Part shown: positions 16,701-31,000 of the stretch, one piece after another
Numbering within the stretch: position 1 is the first letter of the stretch
How the letters are laid out: each line of letters starts with the position of its first letter
Source: Lutraria lutraria
Lineage: Eukaryota; Mollusca; Bivalvia; Venerida; Mactridae
Assembly (NCBI GenBank): GCA_964023205.1
Contig: OZ026837.1
Span: 7,792,088-7,856,087, forward strand
Length of the DNA stretch: 64,000 bases
Direction of reading: 5' to 3'
Made by a program: the position numbers and the translations under genes
The notes under the pieces: model-generated
Databases searched by the model: none
What the model was told of the DNA's origin: nothing
Seen by the model: only the letters and a program-made list of their open reading frames with translations

Positions 16701-18100
16701 TTGAAATTAAGAGTTAATGCACATCATATAAGGTCAATAATTAGGGTCTATAATCAAAATATGACTGTGGAATATGTAAATGAATATTGCAGAAACAATT
16801 CCATTTAAAGTATTTTTACAATTCATGCACATCACATGAAATCATTAATTAGGTCATCTAATCAAGATACCTCAATAATGTGTTTTTTGAACAAAACTAT
16901 ATGCTGTAAACCTTGTAAACAAACATCCCATCAACAATTCAATGCAAAGTATTTATGTCATTGCATGAAATCATTAATTAGGTCATTTAATCAAGATTCC
17001 TCAATGAAAAATGATTATAAATACCACAATACTAAATTCAGGATATTTTGACCTAAATAATTAGGGTAATTAATCAAATACTGTATATTTACAAATCAAA
17101 TGGGATTTGCAGCATGTATATTAGTCATTTCATTCTGATATATTCATAATAATGTGTTTTTCCAACAAAACAATATGCTGTAAATTTTGAAAACAAATAT
17201 ACCGGAAATAATTCAATACAAAGTATATATACAATTGATGCACATTGAATGAACTCATTAATTAGGTCATGTCATAATTATTTGAAATTAAGAGTTAATG
17301 CACATCATATAAGGTCAATAATTAGGGTATTTAATCAAAATATGACTGTGGAATATGTAAATGAATATTGCAGAAACAAATCCATTTAAATAATTTTTAC
17401 ACTTCATGCACATTGCACGAAATCATTAATTAGGTCATCTAATCAAGATACCTCAATAATGTGTTTTTTAAACAAAACTATATGCTGTAAAGCTTGTAAA
17501 CAAACATCCCATCAATAATACAATGCAAAGTATGTATGTCATTGCATGAAATCATTAATTAGGTCATTTAATCAAGATTCCTCAATGCAAAATGATTATA
17601 AATACCACAATACTAAATTCAGGATATTTTGACATAACCAATTAGGGTAATTAATCAAATACTGTATATTTACAAATCAAATGGGATTTGCAGCATGTAT
17701 ATTAGTCATTTCATTCTGATATATTCATAATACTGTGTTTTTCCAACAAAATAATATGCTGTAAATTTTGAAAACAAATATACCGGAAAATTTCAATACA
17801 AAGTATATATACAATTGATGCACATTGAATAAACTCATTAATTAGGTCATGTCATAATTATTTGAAATTAAGAGTTAATGCACATCATATAAGGTCAATA
17901 ATTAGGGTCTATAATCAAAATATGACTGTGGAATATGTAAATGAATATTGCAGAAACAATTCCATTTAAAGTATTTTTACAATTCATGCACATCACATGA
18001 AATCATTAATTAGGTCATCTAATCAAGATACCTCAATAATGTGTTTTTTGAACAAAACTATTTGCTGTAAACCTTGTAAACAAACATCCCATCAACAATT
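13740..18100 (+). repeat. Satellite block, left copy of a 6,965-bp-offset duplication
   Basis: This run of about 7.5 monomers is repeated almost exactly 6,965 bp (12 monomers) downstream. Rare markers sit at the identical offset: TACCACCATACTA at 14121 and 21086, a TATTTATGTC variant at 16951 and 23916, CTCAATGCAAAATG at 17581 and 24546, and CTATTTGCTG at 18058 and 25023. The match is lost before about 13,740, where GAAAAAATTCAATAC corresponds to GAAAATTTCAATAC in the other copy, and after about 18,100, where GTTAAGAAACAC corresponds to GATAATAAATAC. Confidence 0.85.
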
Positions 18101-20704
18101 CAATGCAAAGTATGTATGTCATTGCATGAAATCATTAATTAGGTCATTTAATCAAGATTCCTCAATGAAAAATGTTAAGAAACACTGCAAAACTAAATTC
18201 AGGATATTTTGACCTATATAATTAGGGTAATTAATCAAATACTGTATATTTACAAATCAAATGGGATTTGCAGCATGTATATTAGTCATTTCATTCTGAT
18301 ATATTCATAATGTGTTTTTCCAACCAAACAATATGCTGTAAATTTTGAAAACAAATATACCGGAAATAATTCAATACAAAGTATATATACAATTGATGCA
18401 CATTGAATGAACTCATTAATTAGGTCATGTCATAATTATTTGAAATTAAGAGTTAATGCACATCATATAAGGTCAATAATTAGGGTATTTAATCAAAATA
18501 TGACTGTGGAATATGTAAATGAATATTGCAGAAACAAATCCATTTAAATAATTTTTACAGTTCATGCACATTGCATGAAATCATTAATTAGGTCATCTAA
18601 TCAAGATACCTCAATAATGTGTTTTTTAAACAAAACTATATGCTGTAAAGCTTGTAAACAAACATCCCATCAATAATTCAATGCAAAGTATGTATGCCAT
18701 TGCATGAAATCATTAATTAGGTCATTTAATCAAGATTCCTCAATGAAAAATGATTATAAATACCACAATACTAAATTCAGGATATTTTGACATAAACAAT
18801 TAGGGTAATTAATCAAATACTGTATATTTACAAATCAAATGGGATTTGCAGCATGTATATTAGTCATTTCATTCTGATATATTCATAATAATGTGTTTTT
18901 CCAACAAAACAATATGCTGTAAATTTTGAAAACAAATATACCGGAAATAATTCAATACAAAGTATATATACAATTGATGCACATTGAATAAACTCATTAA
19001 TTAGGTCATGTCATAATTATTTGAAATTAAGAGTTAATGCACATCATATAAGGTCAATAATTAGGGTATTTAATCAAAATATGACTGTGGAATATGTAAA
19101 TGAATATTGCAGAAACAAATCCATTTAAAGAATTTTTACAGTTCATGCACATTGCATGAAATCATTAATTAGGTCATCTAATCAAGATACCTCAAAAATG
19201 TGTTTTTTTGAACAAAAGTATATGCTGTAAACCTTGTAAACAAACATCCCATCAACAATTCAATGCAAAGTATGTATGTCATTGCATGAAATCATTAATT
19301 AGGTCATTTAATCAAGATTCCTCAATGAAAAATGATTATAAATACCACAATACTAAATTCAGGATATTTTGACATAACCAATTAGGGTAATTAATCAAAT
19401 ACTGTATATTTACAAATGAAATGGGATTTGAAGCATGTATATTAGTCATTTCATTCTGATATATTCATAATAATGTGTTTTTCCAACAAAACAATATGCT
19501 GTAAATTTTAAAAGCAAATATACCGGAAAAAATTCAATACAAAGTATATATACAATTGATGTACATTGAATAAACTCATTAATTAGGTCATGTCATAATT
19601 ATTTGCAATTAAGAGTTAATGCACATCATATAAGGTCAATAATTAGGGTATTTAATCAAAATATGACTGTGGAATATGTAAATGAATATTGCAGAAACAA
19701 ATCAATTTAAAGAATTTTTACAGTTCATGCACATTGCATGAAATCATTAATTAGGTCATCTAATCAAGATACCTCAATAATGTGTTTTTTGAACAAAACT
19801 ATATCCTGTAAACCTTGTAAACAAACATCCCATCAACAATTCAATGCAAAGTATGTATGTCATTGCATGAAATCATTAATTAGGTCATTTAATCAAGATT
19901 CCTCAATGAAAAATGTTAAGAAACACTGCAAAAACTAAATTCAGGATATTTTGACCTAAATAATGAGGGTAATTAATCAAATACTGTATATTTACAAATC
20001 AAATGGGATTTGCAGCATGTATATTAGTCATTTCATTCTGATATATTCATAATAATGTGTTTTTCCAACAAAACAATATGCTGTAAATTTTGAAAACAAA
20101 TATACCGGAAATAATTCAATACAAAGTATATATACAATTGATGCACATTGAATGAACTCATTAATTAGGTCATGTCATAATTATTTGAAATTAAGAGTTA
20201 ATGCACATCATATAAGGTCAATAATTAGGGTATTTAATCAAAATATGACTGTGGAATATGTAAATGAATATTGCAGAAACAAATCCATTTAAATAATTTT
20301 TACACTTCATGCACATTGCACGAAATCATTAATTAGGTCATCTAATCAAGATACCTCAATAATGTGTTTTTTAAACAAAACTATATGCTGTAAAGCTTGT
20401 AAACAAACATCCCATCAATAATACAATGCAAAGTATGTATGTCATTGCATGAAATCATTAATTAGGTCATTTAATCAAGATTCCTCAATGAAAAATGATT
20501 ATAAATACCACAATACTAAATTCAGGATATTTTGACATAACCAATTAGGGTAATTAATCAAATACTGTATATTTACAAATCAAATGGGATTTGCAGCATG
20601 TATATTAGTCATTTCATTCTGATATATTCATAATACTGTGTTTTTCCAACAAAATAATATGCTGTAAATTTTGAAAACAAATATACCGGAAAATTTCAAT
20701 ACAA

Positions 20705-23700
20705 AGTATATATACAATTGATGCACATTGAATAAACTCATTAATTAGGTCATGTCATAATTATTTGAAATTAAGAGTTAATGCACATCATATAAGGTCA
20801 ATAATTAGGGTCTATAATCAAAATATGACTGTGGAATATGTAAATGAATATTGCAGAAACAATTCCATTTAAAGTATTTTTACAATTCATGCACATCACA
20901 TGAAATCATTAATTAGGTCATCTAATCAAGATACCTCAATAGTGTGTTTTTTTAACAAAACTATATGCTGTAAACCTTGTAAACAAACATCCCATCAACA
21001 ATTCAATGCAAAGTATGTATGCCATTGCATGAAATCATTAATTAGGTAATTTAATCAAGATTCCTCAATGAAAATTGATTATAAATACCACCATACTAAA
21101 TTCAGGATATTTTGACATAAACAATTAGGGTAATTAATCAAATACTGTATATTTACAAATGAAATGGGATTTGAAGCATGTATATTAGTCATTTCATTCT
21201 GATATATTCATAATAATGTGTTTTTCCAACAAAACAATATGCTGTAAATTTTGAAAACAAATATACCGGAAAAAATTCAATACAAAGTATATATACAATT
21301 GATGCACATTGAATAAACTCATTAATTAGGTCATGTCATAATTATTTGCAATTAAGAGTTAATGCACATCATATAAGGTCAATAATTAGGGTATTTAATC
21401 AAAATATGACTTTGGAATATGTAAATGAATATTGCAGAAACAAATCAATTTAAAGAATTTTTACAGTTCATGCACATTGCATGAAATCATTAATTAGGTC
21501 ATCTAATCAAGATACCTCAATAATGTGTTTTTTGAACAAAACTATATGCTGTAAACCTTGTAAACAAACATCCCATCAACAATTCAATGCAAAGTATGTA
21601 TGTCATTGCATGAAATCATTAATTAGGTCATTTAATCAAGATTCCTCAATGAAAAATGTTAAGAAACACTGCAAAACTAAATTCAGGATATTTTGACCTA
21701 AATAATTAGGGTAATTAATCAAATACTGTATATTTACAAATCAAATGGGATTTGCAGCATGTATATTAGTCATTTTATTCTGATATATTCATAATGTGTT
21801 TTTCCAACAAAACAATATGCTGTAAATTTTGAAAGCAAATATATCGGAAAAAATTCAATACAAAGTATATATACAATTGATGCACATTGAATAAACTCAT
21901 TAATTAGGTCATGTCATAATTATTTGAAATTAAGAGTTAATGCACATCATATAAGGTCAATAATTAGGGTCTATAATCAAAATATGACTGTGGAATATGT
22001 AAATGAATATTGCAGAAACAATTCCATTTAAAGTATTTATACAATTCATGCACATTGCATGAAATCATTAATTAGGTCATCTAATCAAGATTCCTCAATA
22101 ATGTGTTTTTTAAACAAAACTATATGCTGTAAAGCTTGTAAACAAACATCCCATCAATAATTCAATGCAAAGTATGTATGCCATTGCATGAAATCATTAA
22201 TTAGGTCATTTAATCAAGATTCCTCAATGAAAAATGATTATAAATACCACAATACTAAATTCAGGATATTTTGACATAAACAATTAGGGTAATTAATCAA
22301 ATACTGTATATTTACAAATCAAATGGGATTTGCAGCATGTATATTAGTCATTTCATTCTGATATATTCATAATAATGTGTTTTTCCAACAAAACAATATG
22401 CTGTAAATTTTGAAAGCAAATATACCGGAAATAATTCAATACAAAGTATATATACAATTGATGCACATTGAATAAACTCATTAATTAGGTCATGTCATAA
22501 TTATTTGAAATTAAGAGTTAATGCACATCATATAAGGTCAATAATTAGGGTATTTAATCAAAATATGACTGTGGAATATGTAAATGAATATTGCAGAAAC
22601 AAATCCATTTAAATAATTTTTACACTTCATGCACATTGCATGAAATCATTAATTAGGTCATCTAATCAAGATACCTCAATAATGTGTTTTTTAAACAAAA
22701 CTATATGCTGTAAAGCTTGTAAACAAACATCCCATCAATAATACAAAGCAAAGTATGTATGTCATTGCATGAAATCATTAATTAGGTCATTTAATCAAGA
22801 TTCCTCAATGAAAAATGATTATAAATACCACAATACTAAATTCAGGATATTTTGACATAACCAATTAGGGTAATTAATCAAATACTGTATATTTACAAAT
22901 CAAATGGGATTTGCAGCATGTATATTAGTCATTTCATTCTGATATATTCATAATAATGTGTTTTTCCAACAAAACAATATGCTGTAAATTTTGAAAGCAA
23001 ATATACCGGAAAAAATTCAATACAAAGTATATATACAATTGATGCACATTGAATAAACTCATTAATTAGGTCATGTCATAATTATTTGAAATTAAGAGTT
23101 AATGCACATCATATAAGGTCAATAATTAGGGTATTTAATCAAAATATGACTGTGGAATATGTAAATGAATATTGCAGAAACAAATCCATTTAAATAATTT
23201 TTACACTTCATGCACATTGCATGAAATCATTAATTAGGTCATCTAATCAAGATACCTCAATAATGTGTTTTTTAAACAAAACTATATGCTGTAAAGCTTG
23301 TAAACAAACATCCCATCAATAATACAATGCAAAGTATGTATGTCATTGCATGAAATCATTAATTAGGTCATTTAATCAAGATTCCTCAATGAAAAATGAT
23401 TATAAATACCACAATACTAAATTCAGGATATTTTGACATAACCAATTAGGGTAATTAATCAAATACTGTATATTTACAAATCAAATGGGATTTGCAGCAT
23501 GTATATTAGTCATTTCATTCTGATATATTCATAATACTGTGTTTTTCCAACAAAATAATATGCTGTAAATTTTGAAAACAAATATACCGGAAAATTTCAA
23601 TACAAAGTATATATACAATTGATGCACATTGAATAAACTCATTAATTAGGTCATGTCATAATTATTTGAAATTAAGAGTTAATGCACATCATATAAGGTC

Positions 23701-25065
23701 AATAATTAGGGTCTATAATCAAAATATGACTGTGGAATATGTAAATGAATATTGCAGAAACAATTCCATTTAAAGTATTTTTACAATTCATGCACATCAC
23801 ATGAAATCATTAATTAGGTCATCTAATCAAGATACCTCAATAATGTGTTTTTTGAACAAAACTATATGCTGTAAACCTTGTAAACAAACATCCCATCAAC
23901 AATTCAATGCAAAGTATTTATGTCATTGCATGAAATCATTAATTAGGTCATTTAATCAAGATTCCTCAATGAAAAATGATTATAAATACCACAATACTAA
24001 ATTCAGGATATTTTGACCTAAATAATTAGGGTAATTAATCAAATACTGTATATTTACAAATCAAATGGGATTTGCAGCATGTATATTAGTCATTTCATTC
24101 TGATATATTCATAATAATGTGTTTTTCCAACAAAACAATATGCTGTAAATTTTGAAAACAAATATACCGGAAATAATTCAATACAAAGTATATATACAAT
24201 TGATGCACATTGAATGAACTCATTAATTAGGTCATGTCATAATTATTTGAAATTAAGAGTTAATGCACATCATATAAGGTCAATAATTAGGGTATTTAAT
24301 CAAAATATGACTGTGGAATATGTAAATGAATATTGCAGAAACAAATCCATTTAAATAATTTTTACACTTCATGCACATTGCACGAAATCATTAATTAGGT
24401 CATCTAATCAAGATACCTCAATAATGTGTTTTTTAAACAAAACTATATGCTGTAAAGCTTGTAAACAAACATCCCATCAATAATACAATGCAAAGTATGT
24501 ATGTCATTGCATGAAATCATTAATTAGGTCATTTAATCAAGATTCCTCAATGCAAAATGATTATAAATACCACAATACTAAATTCAGGATATTTTGACAT
24601 AACCAATTAGGGTAATTAATCAAATACTGTATATTTACAAATCAAATGGGATTTGCAGCATGTATATTAGTCATTTCATTCTGATATATTCATAATACTG
24701 TGTTTTTCCAACAAAATAATATGCTGTAAATTTTGAAAACAAATATACCGGAAAATTTCAATACAAAGTATATATACAATTGATGCACATTGAATAAACT
24801 CATTAATTAGGTCATGTCATAATTATTTGAAATTAAGAGTTAATGCACATCATATAAGGTCAATAATTAGGGTCTATAATCAAAATATGACTGTGGAATA
24901 TGTAAATGAATATTGCAGAAACAATTCCATTTAAAGTATTTTTACAATTCATGCACATCACATGAAATCATTAATTAGGTCATCTAATCAAGATACCTCA
25001 ATAATGTGTTTTTTGAACAAAACTATTTGCTGTAAACCTTGTAAACAAACATCCCATCAACAATT
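20705..25065 (+). repeat. Satellite block, right copy of the 6,965-bp-offset duplication
   Basis: This is the partner of the block starting near 13,740. By eye only a few single-base differences are private to it, such as ATATCGG for ATACCGG near 21,841, CATTTTATTC for CATTTCATTC near 21,773, and CAAAGCA for CAATGCA near 22,745. The duplication is therefore young relative to the monomer divergence. Confidence 0.85.
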
Positions 25066-25449
25066 CAATGCAAAGTATGTATGTCATTGCATGAAATCAT
25101 TAATTAGGTCATTTAATCAAGATTCCTCAATGAAAAATGATAATAAATACCACAATACTAAATTCAGGATATTTTGACATAACCAATTAGGGTAATTAAT
25201 CAAATACTGTATATTTACAAATCAAATGGGATTTGCAGCATGTATATTAGTCATTTCATTCTGATATATTCATAATACTGTGTTTTTCCAACAAAATAAT
25301 ATGCTGTAAATTTTGAAAACAAATATACCGGAAAATTTCAATACAAAGTATATATACAATTGATGCACATTGAATAAACTCATTAATTAGGTCATGTCAT
25401 AATTATTTGAAATTAAGAGTTAATGCACATCATATAAGGTCAATAATTA

Positions 25450-28040
25450 GGGTCTATAATCAAAATATGACTGTGGAATATGTAAATGAATATTGCAGAA
25501 ACAATTCCATTTAAAGTATTTTTACAATTCATGCACATCACATGAAATCATTAATTAGGTCATCTAATCAAGATACCTCAATAATGTGTTTTTTGAACAA
25601 AACTATTTGCTGTAAACCTTGTAAACAAACATCCCATCAACAATTCAATGCAAAGTATGTATGCCATTGCATGAAATCATTAATTAGGTCATTTAATCAA
25701 GATTCCTCAATGAAAATTGATTATAAATACCACAATACTAAATTCAGGATATTTTGACATAAACAATTAGGGTAATTAATCAAATACTGTATATTTACAA
25801 ATGAAATGGGATTTGCAGCATGTATATTAGTCATTTCATTCTGATATATTCATAATAATGTGTTTTTCCAACAAAACAATATGCTGTAAATTTTGAAAAC
25901 AAATATACCGGAAATAATTCAATACAAAGTATATATACAATTGATGCACATTGAATAAACTCATTAATTAGGTCATGTCATAATTATTTGAAATTAAGAG
26001 TTAATGCACATCATATAAGGTCAATAATTAGGGTATTTAATCAAAATATGACTGTGGAATATGTAAATGAATATTGCAGAAACAAATCCATTTAAAGAAT
26101 TTTTACAGTTCATGCACATTGCATGAAATCATTAATTAGGTCATCTAATCAAGATACCTCAATAATGTGTTTTTTGAACAAAAGTATATGCTGTAAACCT
26201 TGTAAACAAACATCCCATCAACAATTCAATGCAAAGTATGTATGTCATTGCATGAAATCATTAATTAGGTCATTTAATCAAGATTCCTCAATGAAAAATG
26301 ATTATAAATACCACAATACTAAATTCAGGATATTTTGACATAACCAATTAGGGTAATTAATCAAATACTGTATATTTACAAATGAAATGGGATTTGAAGC
26401 ATGTATATTAGTCATTTCATTCTGATATATTCATAATAATGTGTTTTTCCAACAAAACAATATGCTGTAAATTTTAAAAGCAAATATACCGGAAAAAATT
26501 CAATACAAAGTATATATACAATTGATGCACATTGAATAAACTCATTAATTAGGTCATGTCATAATTATTTGCAATTAAGAGTTAATGCACATCATATAAG
26601 GTCAATAATTAGGGTATTTAATCAAAATATAACTGTGGAATATGTAAATGAATATTGCAGAAACAAATCAATTTAAAGAATTTTTACAGTTCATGCACAT
26701 TGCATGAAATCATTAATTAGGTCATCTAATCAAGATACCTCAATAATGTGTTTTTTTAACAAAACTATATGCTGTAAACCTTGTAAACAAACATCCCGTC
26801 AACAATTCAATGCAAAGTATGTATGTCATTGCATGAAATCATTAATTAGGTCATTTAATCAAGATTCCTCAATGAAAAATGTTAAGAAACACTGCAAAAC
26901 TAAATTCAGGATATTTTGACCTAAATAATTAGGGTAATTAATCAAATACTGTATATTTACAAATCAAATGGGATTTGCAGCATGTATATTAGTCATTTCA
27001 TTCTGATATATTCATAATAATGTGTTTTTCCAACAAAACAATATGCTGTAAATTTTGAAAGCAAATATACCGGAAAAAATTCAATACAAAGTATATATAC
27101 AATTGATGCACATTGAATGAACTCATTAATTAGGTCATGTCATAATTATTTGAAATTAAGAGTTAATGCACATCATATAAGGTCAATAATTAGGGTATTT
27201 AATCAAAATATGACTGTGGAATATGTAAATGAATATTGCAGAAACAAATCCATTTAAATAATTTTTACAGTTCATGCACATTGCATGAAATCATTAATTA
27301 GGTCATCTAATCAAGATACCTCAATAATGTGTTTTTTAAACAAAACTATATGCTGTAAAGCTTGTAAACAAACATCCCATCAATAATTCAATGCAAAGTA
27401 TGTATGCCATTGCATGAAATCATTAATTAGGTCATTTAATCAAGATTCCTCAATGAAAAATGATTATAAATACCACAATACTAAATTCAGGATATTTTGA
27501 CATAAACAATTAGGGTAATTAATCAAATACTGTATATTTACAAATGAAATGGGATTTGCAGCATGTATATTAGTCATTTCATTCTGATATATTCATAATA
27601 ATGTGTTTTTCCAACAAAACAATATGCTGTAAATTTTGAAAGCAAATATACCGGAAAAAATTCAATACAAAGTATATATACAATTGATGCACATTGAATA
27701 AACTCATTAATTAGGTCATGTCATAATTATTTGAAATTAAGAGCTAATGCACATCATATAAGGTCAATAATTAGGGTCTATAATCAAAATATGACTGTGG
27801 AATATGTAAATGAATATTGCAGAAACAATTCCATTTAAAGTATTTTTACAATTCATGCACATTGCATGAAATCATTAATTAGGTCATCTAATCAAGATTC
27901 CTCAATAATGTGTTTTTTAAACAAAACTATATGCTGTAAAGCTTGTAAACAAACATCCCATCAATAATTCAATGCAAAGTATGTATGCCATTGCATGAAA
28001 TCATTAATTAGGTCATTTAATCAAGATTCCTCAATGAAAA
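25450..28040 (+). repeat. Satellite block, left copy of a 4,647-bp-offset duplication
   Basis: About 4.5 monomers recur 4,647 bp (8 monomers) downstream, at roughly 30,100 to 32,690. Shared rare markers include AAAGTATATGCTG (near 26,182 and 30,829), AAAATATAACTG (near 26,625 and 31,272), a TTTTTTTAACAAAA variant (near 26,752 and 31,399) and GAGCTAATGCAC (27,743 and 32,391). The match ends where ACCACAATACTA is replaced by ACCATAATTCTA. Confidence 0.8.
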
Positions 28041-31000
28041 ATGATTATAAATACCACAATACTAAATTCAGGATATTTTGACATAAACAATTAGGGTAAT
28101 TAATCAAATACTGTATATTTACAAATGAAATGGGATTTGAAGCATGTATATTAGTCATTTCATTCTGATATATTCATAATAATGTGTTTTTCCAACAAAA
28201 CAATATGCTGTAAATTTTGAAAACAAATATACCGGAAATAATTCAATACAAAGTATATATACAATTGATGCACATTGAATAAACTCATTAAATAGGTCAT
28301 GTCATAATTATTTGAAATTAAGAGTTAATGCACATCATATAAGGTCAATAATTAGGGTATTTAATCAAAATATGACTGTGGAATATGTAAATGAATATTG
28401 CAGAAACAAATCCATTTAAAGAATTTTTACAGTTCATGCACATTGCATGAAATCATTAATTAGGTCATCTAATCAAGATACCTCAATAATGTGTTTTTTG
28501 AACAAAACTATATGCTGTTAACCTTGTAAACAAACATCCCATCAACAATTCAATGCAAAGTATGTATGTCATTGCATGAAATCATTAATTAGGTCATTTA
28601 ATCAAGATTCCTCAATGAAAAATGATTATAAATACCACAATACTAAATTCAGGATATTTTGACATAACCAATTAGGGTAATTAATCAAATACTGTATATT
28701 TACAAATCAAATGGGATTTGCAGCATGTATATTAGTCATTTCATTCTGATATATTCATAATACTGTGTTTTTCCAACAAAATAATATGCTGTAAATTTTG
28801 AAAACAAATATACCGGAAAATTTCAATACAAAGTATATATACAATTGATGCACATTGAATAAACTCATTAATTAGGTCATGTCATAATTATTTGAAATTA
28901 AGAGTTAATGCACATCATATAAGGTCAATAATTAGGGTCTATAATCAAAATATGACTGTGGAATATGTAAATGAATATTGCAGAAACAATTCCATTTAAA
29001 GTATTTTTACAATTCATGCACATCACATGAAATCATTAATTAGGTCATCTAATCAAGATACCTCAATAATGTGTTTTTTGAACAAAACTATATGCTGTAA
29101 ACCTTGTAAACAAACATCCCATCAACAATTCAATGCAAAGTATTTATGTCATTGCATGAAATCATTAATTAGGTCATTTAATCAAGATTCCTCAATGAAA
29201 AATGATTATAAATACCACAATACTAAATTCAGGATATTTTGACCTAAATAATTAGGGTAATTAATCAAATACTGTATATTTACAAATCAAATGGGATTTG
29301 CAGCATGTATATTAGTCATTTCATTCTGATATATTCATAATAATGTGTTTTTCCAACAAAACAATATGCTGTAAATTTTGAAAGCAAATATACCGGAAAA
29401 AAATCAATACAAAGTATATATACAATTGATGCACATTGAATAAACTCATTAATTAGGTCATGTCATAATTATTTGAAATTAAGAGCTAATGCACATCATA
29501 TAAGGTCAATAATTAGGGTCTATAATCAAAATATGACTGTGGAATATGTAAATGAATATTGCAGAAACAATTCCATTTAAAGTATTTTTACAATTCATGC
29601 ACATTGCATGAAATCATTAATTAGGTCATCTAATCAAGATTCCTCAATAATGTGTTTTTTAAACAAAACTATATGCTGTAAAGCTTGTAAACAAACATCC
29701 CATCAATAATTCAATGCAAAGTATGTATGCCATTGCATGAAATCATTAATTAGGTCATTTAATCAAGATTCCTCAATGAAAAATGATTATAAATACCATA
29801 ATTCTAAATTCAGGATATTTTGACATAAACAGTTAGGGTAATTAATCAAATACTGTATATTTACAAATTAAATGGGATTTGAAGCATGTATATTAGTCAT
29901 TTCATTCTGATATATTCATAATTATGTGTTTTTCCAACAAAACAATATGCTGTAAATTTTGAAAACAAATATACCGGAAATAATTCAATACAAAGTATAT
30001 ATACAATTGATGCACATTGAATAAACTCATTAATTAGGTCATGTCATAATTATTTGAAATTAAGAGTTAATGCACATCATATAAGGTCAATAATTAGGGT
30101 CTATAATCAAAATATGACTGTGGAATATGTAAATGAATATTGCAGAAACAATTCCATTTAAAGTATTTTTACAATTCATGCACATCACATGAAATCATTA
30201 ATTAGGTCATCTAATCAAGATACCTCAATAATGTGTTTTTTGAACAAAACTATTTGCTGTAAACCTTGTAAACAAACATCCCATCAACAATTCAATGCAA
30301 AGTATGTATGCCATTGCATGAAATCATTAATTAGGTCATTTAATCAAGATTCCTCAATGAAAATTGATTATAAATACCACAATACTAAATTCAGGATATT
30401 TTGACATAAACAATTAGGGTAATTAATCAAATACTGTATATTTACAAATGAAATGGGATTTGCAGCATGTATATTAGTCATTTCATTCTGATATATTCAT
30501 AATAATGTGTTTTTCCAACAAAACAATATGCTGTAAATTTTGAAAACAAATATACCGGAAATAATTCAATACAAAGTATATATACAATTGATGCACATTG
30601 AATAAACTCATTAATTAGGTCATGTCATAATTATTTGAAATTAAGAGTTAATGCACATCATATAAGGTCAATAATTAGGGTATTTAATCAAAATATGACT
30701 GTGGAATATGTAAATGAATATTGCAGAAACAAATCCATTTAAAGAATTTTTACAGTTCATGCACATTGCATGAAATCATTAATTAGGTCATCTAATCAAG
30801 ATACCTCAATAATGTGTTTTTTGAACAAAAGTATATGCTGTAAACCTTGTAAACAAACATCCCATCAACAATTCAATGCAAAGTATGTATGTCATTGCAT
30901 GAAATCATTAATTAGGTCATTTAATCAAGATTCCTCAATGAAAAATGATTATAAATACCACAATACTAAATTCAGGATATTTTGACATAACCAATTAGGG

